A stretch of 64,000 bases of DNA from Lentzea sp. NBRC 105346 (lineage in GTDB: Bacteria > Actinomycetota > Actinomycetes > Mycobacteriales > Pseudonocardiaceae). The stretch is from assembly GCF_030269605.1 (NCBI RefSeq), contig NZ_BSTQ01000016.1:1-64000 (forward strand). Direction: 5' to 3'. The number at the start of each line of letters is the position of its first letter. The first letter of the stretch is position 1. The translations under genes were made by a program, and so were the position numbers. The notes below the pieces were generated by a model. The model saw only the letters and a program-made list of their open reading frames with translations. It searched no databases and was not told the DNA's origin. Shown here piece by piece: positions 7,770-15,879 of this stretch.

Positions 7770-8113
7770 TGGGCCTTTTCCCACTCGGCATGGGTCGACG
7801 CGGTCCCCGAGGAGGGCAGGTGCGCGACGACGTTCATCGTGGTCATCGAGCCGCCGGACCGGTACGGGTGCAGCTTCTGCCGGTGCTCGAGGTGCCGGTC
7901 GGACGTCTCGAACTCACGGAAGCGCGGCTCGTCGACCCAGTCGCTGACGATGTAGTAGATCTCGCCCTCGTCCGAGGACTCCTCGGCGTGCGAAAGCCAC
8001 TGCCCGAGGTTGGCCGGATGCGACGTGACGGAGTCACCGACCTCGGTCCACACCTTCTCGAACTCGGCGGCCAGGTCGGGCTTGATCGTCATGCGCAGCA
8101 TCACGCGGAACAT
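7766..8113 (-). CDS. ABM-family monooxygenase (second in operon)
   Basis: 115 residues starting [14 protein letters not shown] at ATG 8113, overlapping the ketoreductase stop by TGATG. Dimeric alpha-beta barrel pattern: FEKVWTEVGDSVTSHPANLGQWLSHAEESSDEGEIYYIVSDWVDEPRFREFE and His-rich C-terminal half. It is more divergent from the other two ABM proteins than they are from each other. In pentangular polyphenol clusters an ABM oxygenase of this size oxidises one ring to the quinone. Function here is by family and context. Confidence 0.8.
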   Translation of the reverse strand: MFRVMLRMTIKPDLAAEFEKVWTEVGDSVTSHPANLGQWLSHAEESSDEGEIYYIVSDWVDEPRFREFETSDRHLEHRQKLHPYRSGGSMTTMNVVAHLPSSGTASTHAEWEKAQ

Positions 8114-8865
8114 CAGGAGATCCCCCCGTCGACGTGGATGGTGGCGCCCGTGACGTACCGGGCGAGGTCGCTCGCGAGCCACAGCACGGCACCGGCCACC
8201 TCGTCCGGCGTGCCGAGCCGGCCGAGCGCGGTCTTCTCGCTGTACCGCTTGCGCATCATCGCGGCCTGCTCCGACGGCATCGCGTCGAGCGCCTCGGTCT
8301 CGATCACGCCCAGCGCGAGCACGTTGAACCGCAGGCCCGTCAAGCCGAACTCCTTGGCCAGCGAACGGGTCAGGCCACGCAGCGCCGCCTTGGTGGCGGT
8401 GTAGTGCGCCCGCCGCGGGATGCCCACCTCGGACGACTTCGAGCCGATGCTGACGACCGACGCGCCCTCGCTCAGGATCGGCAGCGCGTGCTGGATCACG
8501 AGGTGCGCGGCGGTCAGGTTGGTGTCGATCACGCGCCGCCACTCGTCGAGCGGCAGCTCGCCGTACGGCACGTGACTGATCGCGCCGGCGTTGTTGACCA
8601 CCAGGTCCAGGTGGCCGAACCGCGTGCGGCACTCGCCGAGCAGCGTCTCGATCTGCTCGGGGTCCGCGATGTCGGCGCGGATCACGTGGTGCTCGCCGCC
8701 GGTCTCCTTGAGCTCACGCTCCAAAGAGGACACGAGCTCGCTGTCCTGGCGATAGCACGTGATCACGTCCACGCCCGCGTTGGCGAGCGCGAGCACGATG
8801 CCACGGCCGACGCCGCGCACACCGCCCGTCACGAGCGCCTTCTTGCCCTTCAGGCCGAGGTCCAT
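8113..8865 (-). CDS. SDR-type polyketide ketoreductase
   Basis: 250-residue short-chain dehydrogenase/reductase. NADPH site TGGVRGVG (13-20), NNAG at 91-94, and catalytic residues Asn116, Ser142, Tyr155 (YTATK) and Lys159; ends with the FabG-like HVDGGIS. It is translationally coupled to the ABM gene after it and follows the DUF1772 gene by 19 nt. It most likely reduces one keto group of the polyketide chain or of a cyclised intermediate, as the KRs of pentangular polyphenol pathways do. The position cannot be inferred from sequence. Confidence 0.88.
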   Translation of the reverse strand: MDLGLKGKKALVTGGVRGVGRGIVLALANAGVDVITCYRQDSELVSSLERELKETGGEHHVIRADIADPEQIETLLGECRTRFGHLDLVVNNAGAISHVPYGELPLDEWRRVIDTNLTAAHLVIQHALPILSEGASVVSIGSKSSEVGIPRRAHYTATKAALRGLTRSLAKEFGLTGLRFNVLALGVIETEALDAMPSEQAAMMRKRYSEKTALGRLGTPDEVAGAVLWLASDLARYVTGATIHVDGGIS

Positions 8866-8884
8866 CTCAACTCTCCTTAGGAAT

Positions 8885-9340
8885 TCACAGCACGACGCCG
8901 AGCGCGACGCAGTTCGCCAGCAGCGCGGCCACGGCGAGGCAGCTGCGGGTCAGGTTCCAGCGCCCCCAGCTCGATCGCCTCGAGGACGGGTCGAAGCCGT
9001 CGGGCAGCCGCTCGGGATCGAGCCGCTGCACCCACTTGTTGATCGGCACGTTCTTTGTCACGGACACCAGCACCGTGATCAAAGCCAGCAAAGCTCCAAC
9101 GGCGTAAAGCGCGCGCGCGTCAGGCGAAAGCACCGCCAGCGCGGCATCACCGACGACCGTCCCGACCAGACAGATCGGCATGAACGGGTCGTAGCGCGTG
9201 GAGAAGAACGCGTGCGTGTACACGTACCGGTCCGGCGGCAGGCTGGCCATCAGCGGGAACCCGCCGAGCTGGCTGCCGACGAGCACGCCGGCCGAGAGCC
9301 CGTTCATCAGCAGCACCAGCGGTACGAGCAACGCGCTCAC
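8885..9340 (-). CDS. DUF1772 anthrone oxygenase-like membrane protein
   Basis: 151 residues from GTG 9340, overlapping the aromatase stop by GTGA. Four hydrophobic segments with the family hallmarks [19 protein letters not shown], a Tyr/His-containing region before [11 protein letters not shown], and TKNVPINKW. The family includes fungal anthrone oxygenases and actinomycete proteins of aromatic polyketide clusters. A role in converting an anthrone-level intermediate to the quinone at the membrane is inferred. With three ABM enzymes nearby, this adds a fourth candidate for quinone formation. Confidence 0.8.
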   Translation of the reverse strand: MSALLVPLVLLMNGLSAGVLVGSQLGGFPLMASLPPDRYVYTHAFFSTRYDPFMPICLVGTVVGDAALAVLSPDARALYAVGALLALITVLVSVTKNVPINKWVQRLDPERLPDGFDPSSRRSSWGRWNLTRSCLAVAALLANCVALGVVL

Positions 9341-9801
9341 CGGGTCACGGCGACCCGTGCCGCCGCCTCCACCTTGGTCTTGATCAGCGCCATCTGGATC
9401 GCGGTGTTCTTGTTCAGCCGCTCGGTCATGCCCGCGTCGTCGAGCGGCGCGCCGGGCTTCATCTCGAAGTCCTGCACCCACCGCATCCGCACCCCGGACT
9501 CGGTCTGCGTGTACTCCCAGAACAGCGACATGTACTTGAAAACGCCCGTCTCGACGCGCGCCGAACGGACCGTGCGCGTCACCGGATCGATCGTGCGTTC
9601 CGAGACCCAGTCCCAGATCTTGCCGTTCTCGTCCGGGTGCAGCGCGAGCCGGAATCGCACGGTGTTGCCGCGCTCCTCGATGACGTCGGCGGCGGAGTAC
9701 TCGCTGAACAGCTCCGGCCAGCCCGGGACGTTGTTGGTGATGTCCCAGACGACGTCCATCGGCGCGTCGATGACGATCGAGTTGTCGGTGTGCCCTGACA
9801 T
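9337..9801 (-). CDS. TcmN-type mono-domain aromatase/cyclase (SRPBCC)
   Basis: 154 residues, one START/SRPBCC domain: NSIVIDAPMDVVWDITNNVPGWPELFSEY, LHPDENGKIWDWVSERTID, then RWVQDFEMKPGAPLDDAGM and a long C-terminal helix. This matches the mono-domain ARO/CYC group (TcmN N-terminal half, WhiE-OrfVI), which folds the nascent non-reduced poly-beta-ketone and aromatises the first ring. It lies directly after the ACP gene (1-nt gap). Mono-domain cyclases usually go with C9-C14 first-ring closure, fitting a tetracenomycin or pentangular product. Confidence 0.92.
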   Translation of the reverse strand: MSGHTDNSIVIDAPMDVVWDITNNVPGWPELFSEYSAADVIEERGNTVRFRLALHPDENGKIWDWVSERTIDPVTRTVRSARVETGVFKYMSLFWEYTQTESGVRMRWVQDFEMKPGAPLDDAGMTERLNKNTAIQMALIKTKVEAAARVAVTR

Positions 9802-9802
9802 G

Positions 9803-10063
9803 TCAGACCTCCGCGCCCACGAGCTGCCGGTTGATGTACTCGACGGCGATCCGCGGCGTCGTCATGTCGACCACGTCGTCGTCCGGAATGGACACGCCGT
9901 ACTTGCGCTTGACCTGGATCGCCAGCTCCAGCAACGCGAGCGAGTCGTAACCGAGCTCGATGAACTCGATGTCGGTGATGTCGGCGTCCAGGTCGACGCC
10001 CGCTTCGACCCCCGCGCTCTGGCGCATGATCTCGCGCAGGTCGTCCAGGCTGAACGTGCTCAT
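9803..10063 (-). CDS. Type II PKS acyl carrier protein
   Basis: 86 residues. The 4'-phosphopantetheine site is LGYDSLALLE with Ser41; the surrounding sequence (FIELGYDSLALLELAIQVKRKYGVSIPDD) is typical of minimal-PKS ACPs. It carries the growing chain between KS/CLF and the cyclases. Order KS-alpha, CLF, ACP, ARO is the standard minimal PKS layout. The fatty-acid ACP at 49858-50097 has the different motif DIDSLS, so the two systems have separate carriers. Confidence 0.95.
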   Translation of the reverse strand: MSTFSLDDLREIMRQSAGVEAGVDLDADITDIEFIELGYDSLALLELAIQVKRKYGVSIPDDDVVDMTTPRIAVEYINRQLVGAEV

Positions 10064-10084
10064 TGCTCTCCCCTTCGCTTGTCG

Positions 10085-11296
10085 TCAGGCCCGGTCGCCC
10101 CGGCCGAGCACGAGTGCGGCGGTGAACCCGCCGTATCCGCGCGCCACCACGAGCGCGGTGGACAGCGGCTGCTGTCGTGGCTGCCCCAGCACGAGATCGA
10201 TCTCCATGCCGCGGGCGAGCCGCTCGGTGCCGGCGGTGTGCGGGATGACGCCGTCGCGCAACGCCAGCAACGCCGTGGCGACGTCGAGCGGCGCACCGCC
10301 GCCGTAGAGCCGGCCCGTCAGCGTCTTCGGCGCGGTGACGGGCACACCCCGTGGTCCGAACACCGCGGCCAACGCCTCGGCCTCGATCCGGTCGAGCTCT
10401 GGAGTCCCCGCCGCGTCGGCGAAAACGACGTCGACGCCGGACGGGTTGAGCCCCGCGTCGTCCAGCGCACGCCGGATCGTCGCCGCCAGCACCGGTGGCC
10501 GGCCGGTCCGTTCGGACTGGTCGAAGCCACTGGCGTGTCCCAGAATCGCTCCATACCCGCGTCCTTCAGCGCCTTCAGCTCGTTCGGCGATCAGGATCGC
10601 GCCGCCCTCACCGGGCACGTACCCGCGGGCGTCGGCGTCGAACGGCACGTACGCGCGCGCCGGATCGTCCGAAGTGGACATCAGGCCGTTGGCCATCTGT
10701 GCGACCAGGCCGTACGGACACATCGCGCTGTCCGTGCCACCGGTGACCACCAGCCGCGACTGCGTGCGCAGCAACCGCCGCGCCTGCGCCACCACGTCCA
10801 GGCCACCGGCCTGCTCGGCACAGATGACGCCACAGGGACCGCGCATGCCGTGCTGGATGGAGATCTGGCCGGTGGTGGCCGCGTAGAACCACGCGATCGA
10901 CTGATACGCGCCGACCCACGACGGCCCCTTCTGGTACAGGCGCTCCATCTCACCCTGACCGAACGCCGTCCCACCCGACGAGCTGGACGTGACCACGGCC
11001 ATCTCGTACTCCGGCAACGACTTCGGGTCGGCACCGGAGTCGGCGAGCGCCGCCTCGGCCGCGGCCAGCGCGAGGTGCGTCCACGTGTCGGTCTGCGGGA
11101 TCAGCCGGCCCGGCACGTGTTCCCGCGCGTCGAAACCGGGCACCTCGCCCGCGAGCACCACCGGGTAGCCGCTCGCGTCGAAGCGAGTGATGTGCCCGAT
11201 GCCGCTCTTGCCGTCGAGCACCGCGGTCCAGTGCTCCTCGGCGCCGATCCCGGTCGGCGCGAAGACCCCCAGACCGGTGATCACCGTGTCGGCCAT
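10085..11296 (-). CDS. Chain length factor (KS-beta) of the type II PKS
   Basis: 403 residues, ketosynthase fold with the active-site Cys replaced by Gln162 (VICAEQAGGLD), the hallmark of KS-beta/CLF. The catalytic His motifs of KS-alpha are also degenerate (FADAAGTPELD in place of NAHGTGT). It forms the heterodimer with the KS-alpha encoded just upstream and sets chain length; the length cannot be read off with confidence, although the associated cyclases suggest a long (decaketide or larger) chain. Start ATG 11296, 24 nt after the KS-alpha stop. Confidence 0.95.
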   Translation of the reverse strand: MADTVITGLGVFAPTGIGAEEHWTAVLDGKSGIGHITRFDASGYPVVLAGEVPGFDAREHVPGRLIPQTDTWTHLALAAAEAALADSGADPKSLPEYEMAVVTSSSSGGTAFGQGEMERLYQKGPSWVGAYQSIAWFYAATTGQISIQHGMRGPCGVICAEQAGGLDVVAQARRLLRTQSRLVVTGGTDSAMCPYGLVAQMANGLMSTSDDPARAYVPFDADARGYVPGEGGAILIAERAEGAEGRGYGAILGHASGFDQSERTGRPPVLAATIRRALDDAGLNPSGVDVVFADAAGTPELDRIEAEALAAVFGPRGVPVTAPKTLTGRLYGGGAPLDVATALLALRDGVIPHTAGTERLARGMEIDLVLGQPRQQPLSTALVVARGYGGFTAALVLGRGDRA

Positions 11297-11320
11297 GACA
11301 GACCTTCCTTCCCCAGTTCC

Positions 11321-12568
11321 TCAGACCCTGGTGAGCAACATCGCGGTCTGGAATCCGCCGAAACCGCTGCCGACACTCAGCACGGCGTCCATGGCGTGCT
11401 CACGCGCGACCAGCGGCACGTAGTCCAGGTCGCATTCGGGGTCCGCGTGGTGCAGGTTGGCTGTCGGCGGAACGACCTGGCGGTCGAGCGCGAGCGCGCA
11501 CGCCGCCACCTCGATCGAGCCGATCGCGCCCAGCGAGTGCCCCACCATGGACTTGATCGAGCTCACCGGCACCTCGTAGGCCCGGTTGCCGAGACTGCGC
11601 TTGAACGCGGCCGTCTCGTGCCGGTCGTTCTGCTTGGTGCCGGACCCGTGCGCGTTGATGTAGTCCACATCGGACTTGTCCAGCTTCGCCCGCCGCAACG
11701 CGACGGTGATCGCCTCCGCCATCTCCCGCCCGTCCGGCTTCAGCCCCGTCATGTGGAACGCGTTGCTACGGCTGGCAAATCCGGCCACCTCGGCGTAGAT
11801 GTGCGCGCCGCGCCGACGTGCCGACTCCTCTTCCTCGAGCACCATCACCGCCGAACCCTCACCAAGGACGAACCCGTCCCGCCGCTTGTCGAACGGCCGC
11901 GACGCGTGCGCCGCGTCGTGGTTGCTCGGCGAGGTCGCCTTGATCGCGTCGAAGCAAGCCGACGTGATCGGCGAGATCGGCGCGTCGGTCGCCCCCGCCA
12001 GCACGAGGTCCGCGGCGCCCTCCTGAATCAGTTGCGCGCCATGGCTAACCGCGTCCAACCCGGACGTACAGCCGGTCGAGATCAACCCGACCGGCCCCTC
12101 CGCACTGACCTCGTTGGCAACCTCGACCGCGAGCGTGCTGGGCACCATGTAGCCGTAGAGGTGCGGCACGCCATACGTGTGGTCGACAAGCCACTGGCGG
12201 CCGCCGTCGGACAACACGGCGTACTCCTCTTCGAGCCCCATCGTGCAGCCCACGGCGCTGCCGATGCTCACCGCGATCCGGCCGGGGTCGACCCCCGTGA
12301 TCCCGCTGTCCCTCAACGCTTCCCTGGCACTGACGACCGCGAACTGCGCGGCCCGGTCCATCCGCCGAATCTCCCGCGCGGACAAACCAGCAGCCACCGC
12401 GTCGAAGTCCGCCTCCGCCGCGATGCGGGACCGGAACTCCGACGCGTCGAACAGGGTGATCTCCCGCGTGGCGGTGCGCCCGGCGGTGAGCGTGTCCCAG
12501 AACGCCTCGCGCCCGACACCACCGGGCGCCACCACACCAACGCCGGTGATCACGGCCTTTCTGGTCAC
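11321..12568 (-). CDS. Ketosynthase alpha of the type II PKS
   Basis: 415 residues with a complete catalytic set: Cys167 in [10 protein letters not shown], His307 in NAHGSGT, Lys339 in SSIKSM and His344 in VGHSLG. It condenses malonyl-ACP units together with the CLF. The ATG overlaps the cupin gene stop by [14 protein letters not shown] near the C-terminus is also conserved in KS-alpha. Among the three ketosynthase genes here, it is distinct from the fatty-acid FabF (50094-51329). Confidence 0.96.
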   Translation of the reverse strand: MTRKAVITGVGVVAPGGVGREAFWDTLTAGRTATREITLFDASEFRSRIAAEADFDAVAAGLSAREIRRMDRAAQFAVVSAREALRDSGITGVDPGRIAVSIGSAVGCTMGLEEEYAVLSDGGRQWLVDHTYGVPHLYGYMVPSTLAVEVANEVSAEGPVGLISTGCTSGLDAVSHGAQLIQEGAADLVLAGATDAPISPITSACFDAIKATSPSNHDAAHASRPFDKRRDGFVLGEGSAVMVLEEEESARRRGAHIYAEVAGFASRSNAFHMTGLKPDGREMAEAITVALRRAKLDKSDVDYINAHGSGTKQNDRHETAAFKRSLGNRAYEVPVSSIKSMVGHSLGAIGSIEVAACALALDRQVVPPTANLHHADPECDLDYVPLVAREHAMDAVLSVGSGFGGFQTAMLLTRV

Positions 12569-12993
12569 CTCGGTCCCCCGACCTCGGGGTGCGGCTGCTC
12601 GGGCGCGGGAATGTCCTCGGTGTCCACGTGCCCCAGCTCGGGTCGCGGCGCGAGCGGCGACAGGTGGAACACGACGTGCGCGTCCTCGTTGCCCACGTTA
12701 CGAAGCCGGTGCCGCACCCCGATCGGGACGAGCAGCGAGTCGCCCGGACCGAGCAGCACCGGCCCGTCGTCCAGCGACATCTCCAGCTCGCCGCGCACGA
12801 CGTGCAAGAACTCCTCGGAGTACGGGTGGTAGTGCTCGGCGACGAACTCGCCCTGCGGCAGGTGCAACACACCACCGAAACCGCTGCAGCTGCCAACTGT
12901 CTTCGGGCTCAGCGTGACCCGGATGTCACCGCCGCGACGCTTGTTCGGAAACGCGTCCTCGACGTTGACCTTCTTGGACTGGAACGTGGTCAC
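12565..12993 (-). CDS. TcmJ-like cupin polyketide cyclase/accessory protein
   Basis: 142-residue single cupin: [32 protein letters not shown] (metal ligands His-x-His and Glu), then [16 protein letters not shown] with the last His. This is the TcmJ/RemF-type cupin found next to KS-alpha in tetracenomycin and pentangular polyphenol clusters, where it assists ring cyclisation. Both ends overlap neighbours by ATGA, so expression is coupled to TcmI-like cyclase and KS-alpha. The C-terminal 25 residues are Pro/Glu rich and probably disordered. Confidence 0.88.
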   Translation of the reverse strand: MTTFQSKKVNVEDAFPNKRRGGDIRVTLSPKTVGSCSGFGGVLHLPQGEFVAEHYHPYSEEFLHVVRGELEMSLDDGPVLLGPGDSLLVPIGVRHRLRNVGNEDAHVVFHLSPLAPRPELGHVDTEDIPAPEQPHPEVGGPR

Positions 12994-13325
12994 GCGATCC
13001 TCCCCTGCTCGGACGTCCAGACGTAGAACGGCGACGCCATCGCGTCCTTCGGCTCCTTCCAGTTCGGGTCGTAGGGCGACACGAAGGAGGTGAGCTTGGT
13101 GTTGATGTTCCCGTACAGCGGGTGGCTGCGCGCCTTGTAGAGGTTCGCGTTGATGTCCTCGTCCGCCTCGACCAGGTGGAAGTACAAGTCGTGGAACGAG
13201 AACAGCGTCCGCCGGGAGACCCCGATCATGTGCGGCAGCTCGGTGGCGTCGGACTCGGCGAAGACCCCGGCGATCTCCTGTGGGTCAGTGGTTTTCAACC
13301 TTGCGACGATCAGCGTGCGGTGCAC
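12990..13325 (-). CDS. TcmI-like polyketide cyclase
   Basis: 111 residues, GTG start 13325 behind GGGGAGG. Ferredoxin-like alpha+beta barrel of the TcmI family: RTLIVARLK, VFAESDATELPHMIGVSRRTLFSFHDLYFHLVEADEDI, KLTSFVSPYDPNWKEPKDAMASPFYVW. In tetracenomycin biosynthesis TcmI closes the last ring, and homologues are needed in pentangular pathways. It is the first gene of the minus-strand PKS operon that runs to 6640, so the promoter should lie in 13326-13420. Confidence 0.92.
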   Translation of the reverse strand: MHRTLIVARLKTTDPQEIAGVFAESDATELPHMIGVSRRTLFSFHDLYFHLVEADEDINANLYKARSHPLYGNINTKLTSFVSPYDPNWKEPKDAMASPFYVWTSEQGRIA

Positions 13326-13500
13326 GACAGGCCTCCCCGGTGTCTTTCGTTACGCGACCGCCGCAGCCTGCCAATCTCGAATGGTGACGCGCTCGAAGCG
13401 GTCTCCAGCGCGACTCCAGTGTTTGCGTTGGCTGCCGGTTCCGTGCGTGGTTGCTCGCTTGGCTGCCGGTTCCGTGGTGTTCGGTTGGCTGCCGGTTCCG

Positions 13501-13732
13501 TGCGTGGTCGCCTTTGTCGGCTGCCGGTGTCGTGGGGCGCTGCGTCTTCCGGGGGCGCCTTCGGCGCCGCGATTGGGGCTTGACTTGGGGCCCCTCACGG
13601 CGTGGTGGGCCGGCTCCGCCGGCAGATGCAAGATCTGCCGGCCCAACAAGGGCTACCACGCCGCACCCCAAGTCAAGCCCCAATCGCTTCCGTACGTGCC
13701 CACCAAACGCGCCCCACTCTGGGTGCGTGGTC
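13501..13732. repeat. Nested palindromic repeat, copy 1
   Basis: Part of an 800-bp gene-free gap (13326-14127). Outer arms 13570-13590 and 13666-13686 are perfect 21-bp complements (starting CGATTGGGGCTTGACTTGG). Inside, CGGCGTGGT/GCTACCACGCCG pair, and the centre is the hairpin GCCGGCAGAT (13618-13627)/ATCTGCCGGC (13633-13642). Nearly the same sequence, with a ~27-nt insertion, occurs at 44359-44616. Upstream, 13428-13509 holds several copies of GGCTGCCGGTTCCGTG. No open frame here looks coding. Confidence 0.85.
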
Positions 13733-13844
13733 ACCTCCGATGCGGTCGCCGAACACGATGCGCGAAGCGCGAGCCACGGGACCAGGACCACAGCGCAACC
13801 GGCAGATACAACGGCGCGCGCAGCGCGCAACCAACCGGTGGTGG

Positions 13845-13965
13845 GCCCCTCCCGTCGCATCGCAGGCGAAGCCCTGCCGCATCCGAGACCCCAGGTCAAG
13901 CACGCTTTTCGCTTGACCTGGGGTCTCGGATGTGGCTGCCTCAGGTGCGATGCGACGGGAGGGGC
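13845..13965. repeat. Long nested hairpin
   Basis: Perfect 22-bp arms 13880-13901/13911-13932 around a 9-nt loop, nested within perfect 20-bp arms 13845-13864/13946-13965. The inner arm contains GCTTGACCTGGGG, close to GCTTGACTTGGGG of the 13.5-kb palindrome, so the two may belong to one family. Further GGGGTCCGGGG words follow at about 14030. It could act as a transcription terminator toward the convergent side or be a mobile palindromic unit. Confidence 0.8.
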
Positions 13966-14127
13966 ACACCACCCCCACGCAACCCACTACGAAACCGGAC
14001 CCCAGGGAGGGCCCCTCTTTGAGCTGAGCCGGGGTCCGGGGCGGAGCCCCGAGCACGAAAGCCACCGCGTCAACACAAACGCAACCCACCACGAAAGCCG
14101 CCGCGTCACCCCAAACCGGCAGCCGAG

Positions 14128-15039
14128 TCACCTATACCCGGTGGTATCCGCCGGCTTCCCAGCGTCCTGCACCTCCACGATGTACCGCCAAGCATCAGGC
14201 TGCGACCCGTCCACATCAGTAAACCCGTACACCTGAGCCAACTGCCCACTGGACAACGACTGCCCATTCCACCGAGCCACCGAAGGATCCGCAGCGAGAG
14301 CCGCCACCGCCCGCCCCACATACGCAGGCGACTCAGAAATCGCAAAGTGCGGCTGGAACCGACAGGCATCCCGCCAGTTCTCTTCAGTAACCCCGAACTC
14401 ACCGAGCATGAACTCCGACCGCAACCACCCAGGCGTCAACAACACCGCAGTAGCCCCATGCGGCGCCACCTCATGCGCCAGAGCAAACGCCATCCGACTG
14501 ACCGCCCCCTTGGCCAGGTCGTAGAAGAACGAGTTCCGGTAATTCACGGAGTTGTACTCGTCCGTGCCATCGGTGATCTCCACAACGAGACCACCAGGCT
14601 CCTTCAACAACAGCGGCAAAGCAAAGTGGCTGGTAATGGCGTGCGTGTCCACGGCCAGCCGCATGGTGTGCAGCCCAGCCTCCAGGTCGCACTCCCAAAC
14701 AGCCTTCTGCCACTCCATCTTGGTTGTGCCCCAGATGTCGTTGACGAGCACATGCAACGCCCCCTGCTCGTCCGAGATGCGCGAGACCAAAGCCCGCACC
14801 TCCGAAGGCACCAGGTGGTCCACGCGAACCGGAATCCCCTCACCACCAGCGGCAGTGACCAGAGCAGCGGTCTCCTCAATCGTCTCCGGCCGGTTCATCT
14901 CGGAGCGCTGCGAACCGGAGCTGCGGCCGGTCACATACACGGTCGCACCCAAGGCGCCCAGCTCCACCGCGATGCCCCGGCCGGCGCCTCGCGTGCCGCC
15001 CGCCACCAGTGCGACCTTGCCCGACAACGAATCAGTCAT
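14128..15039 (-). CDS. SDR-family oxidoreductase
   Basis: 303 residues from ATG 15039 (MTDSLSGKVAL); an in-frame GTG at 15048 would add three residues. NAD(P) site AGGTRGAGRG, VLVNDIWGT in place of the usual NNAG, and YDLAK as the Tyr-x-x-x-Lys active site (FFYDLAKGAV). The form VNDIWG with a long insertion belongs to an SDR subgroup of unknown substrate. It is divergent from the N-acetyltransferase gene (63-nt gap). It may be a pathway reductase or a housekeeping enzyme bordering the two biosynthetic operons. Confidence 0.82.
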   Translation of the reverse strand: MTDSLSGKVALVAGGTRGAGRGIAVELGALGATVYVTGRSSGSQRSEMNRPETIEETAALVTAAGGEGIPVRVDHLVPSEVRALVSRISDEQGALHVLVNDIWGTTKMEWQKAVWECDLEAGLHTMRLAVDTHAITSHFALPLLLKEPGGLVVEITDGTDEYNSVNYRNSFFYDLAKGAVSRMAFALAHEVAPHGATAVLLTPGWLRSEFMLGEFGVTEENWRDACRFQPHFAISESPAYVGRAVAALAADPSVARWNGQSLSSGQLAQVYGFTDVDGSQPDAWRYIVEVQDAGKPADTTGYR

Positions 15040-15102
15040 ACCAGGCACCGTAGCCCCGATCTCTCAAGCCGGACTTGAGCCGGGCGAGGCACGCTGAGCT
15101 GC

Positions 15103-15879
15103 ATGGATGAGCGGACGATGCGCGCCTACCTCGATCGACTCGGCATCGCTTCACCCGAACGAGCTGATCTCGACACGTTGCGGCTGCTGCACCAGCGACA
15201 CCTCTTCACCGTGCCGTTCGAGAACATCTACACGCGCATCGGCACGCCCGTCGAGCTCGACGAGGACGTGTACGTCGACAAGATCGTCAACAAGCGCCGC
15301 GGCGGCGGCTGCTACGAGCTCAACGGCGCGTTCCGGGCACTCCTCGAGAGCCTCGGCTACCGGACCACCATGCTCGGGGCGGCGCCGTTCAAGCCGGACG
15401 GCGTACCGATGTTCGCGCTCGACCACCTCGTGCTGCGCGTCGACCTCGACCACCCGTACCTGGTCGACGTCGGCTTCGGCCAGGGCTACGTCTTTCCCAT
15501 CCAGATGGATACCGACGAGGGCCAGCAGGATCCCGCGGGCACGTTCCGCGTCACCAAGGCCGAGTACGGCGATGTCGACGTGTGGTTCGACGGCAAGCCG
15601 AAGTACCGCGTCGAGGAGCACCCGCGGCGGTGGGTGGACTTCATGCCGTCGTGGGAATGGCACCAGGACGCGCCCGAGTCGTTCTGGAACACGATGGACC
15701 TGTGCTCGCTCGCCACACCCAAAGGCCGTGTCACGTTGCACGGCAACCGTTTCCTCGAAACCGAGGACGGCGAGACCACAGAGCGCATCCTCCACGACGA
15801 CGAGCTGCTCGAGGTCTACCGCACGGTGTTCGGCATCGACCTCGAGCAGACGCCGGCTAATCAGCGACGTACTTCCTGA
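15103..15879 (+). CDS. Arylamine N-acetyltransferase family protein
   Basis: 258 residues. The catalytic triad of NAT enzymes is intact: Cys70 in RRGGGCYELN, His108 in ALDHLVL and Asp122 in LVDVGFG; FTVPFENI is also diagnostic. Family members acetylate arylamines, and RifF-type relatives form amides between polyketide chains and aryl amines. Because it faces, and overlaps by 23 nt at the 3' end, an operon making kynurenine/anthranilate-type amines, an N-acylation or amide-forming role in the pathway is attractive. It could also be a generic detoxifying NAT. Confidence 0.9.
   Translation: MDERTMRAYLDRLGIASPERADLDTLRLLHQRHLFTVPFENIYTRIGTPVELDEDVYVDKIVNKRRGGGCYELNGAFRALLESLGYRTTMLGAAPFKPDGVPMFALDHLVLRVDLDHPYLVDVGFGQGYVFPIQMDTDEGQQDPAGTFRVTKAEYGDVDVWFDGKPKYRVEEHPRRWVDFMPSWEWHQDAPESFWNTMDLCSLATPKGRVTLHGNRFLETEDGETTERILHDDELLEVYRTVFGIDLEQTPANQRRTS

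Noticed and set aside
10085-11296. CLF as a broken ketosynthase
   Set aside because: Loss of the active Cys (Gln162) is the normal state of KS-beta, so it is not a pseudogene.
8759-12832. 1357-codon open frame on the plus strand across the PKS genes
   Set aside because: It is antisense to six well-supported genes, Arg/His/Val-rich and without any family motif; long antisense frames are normal at this GC content.
13326-14127. Remnant of an insertion sequence
   Set aside because: The inverted repeats are nested hairpins rather than IS ends; no transposase fragment or target duplication was seen.
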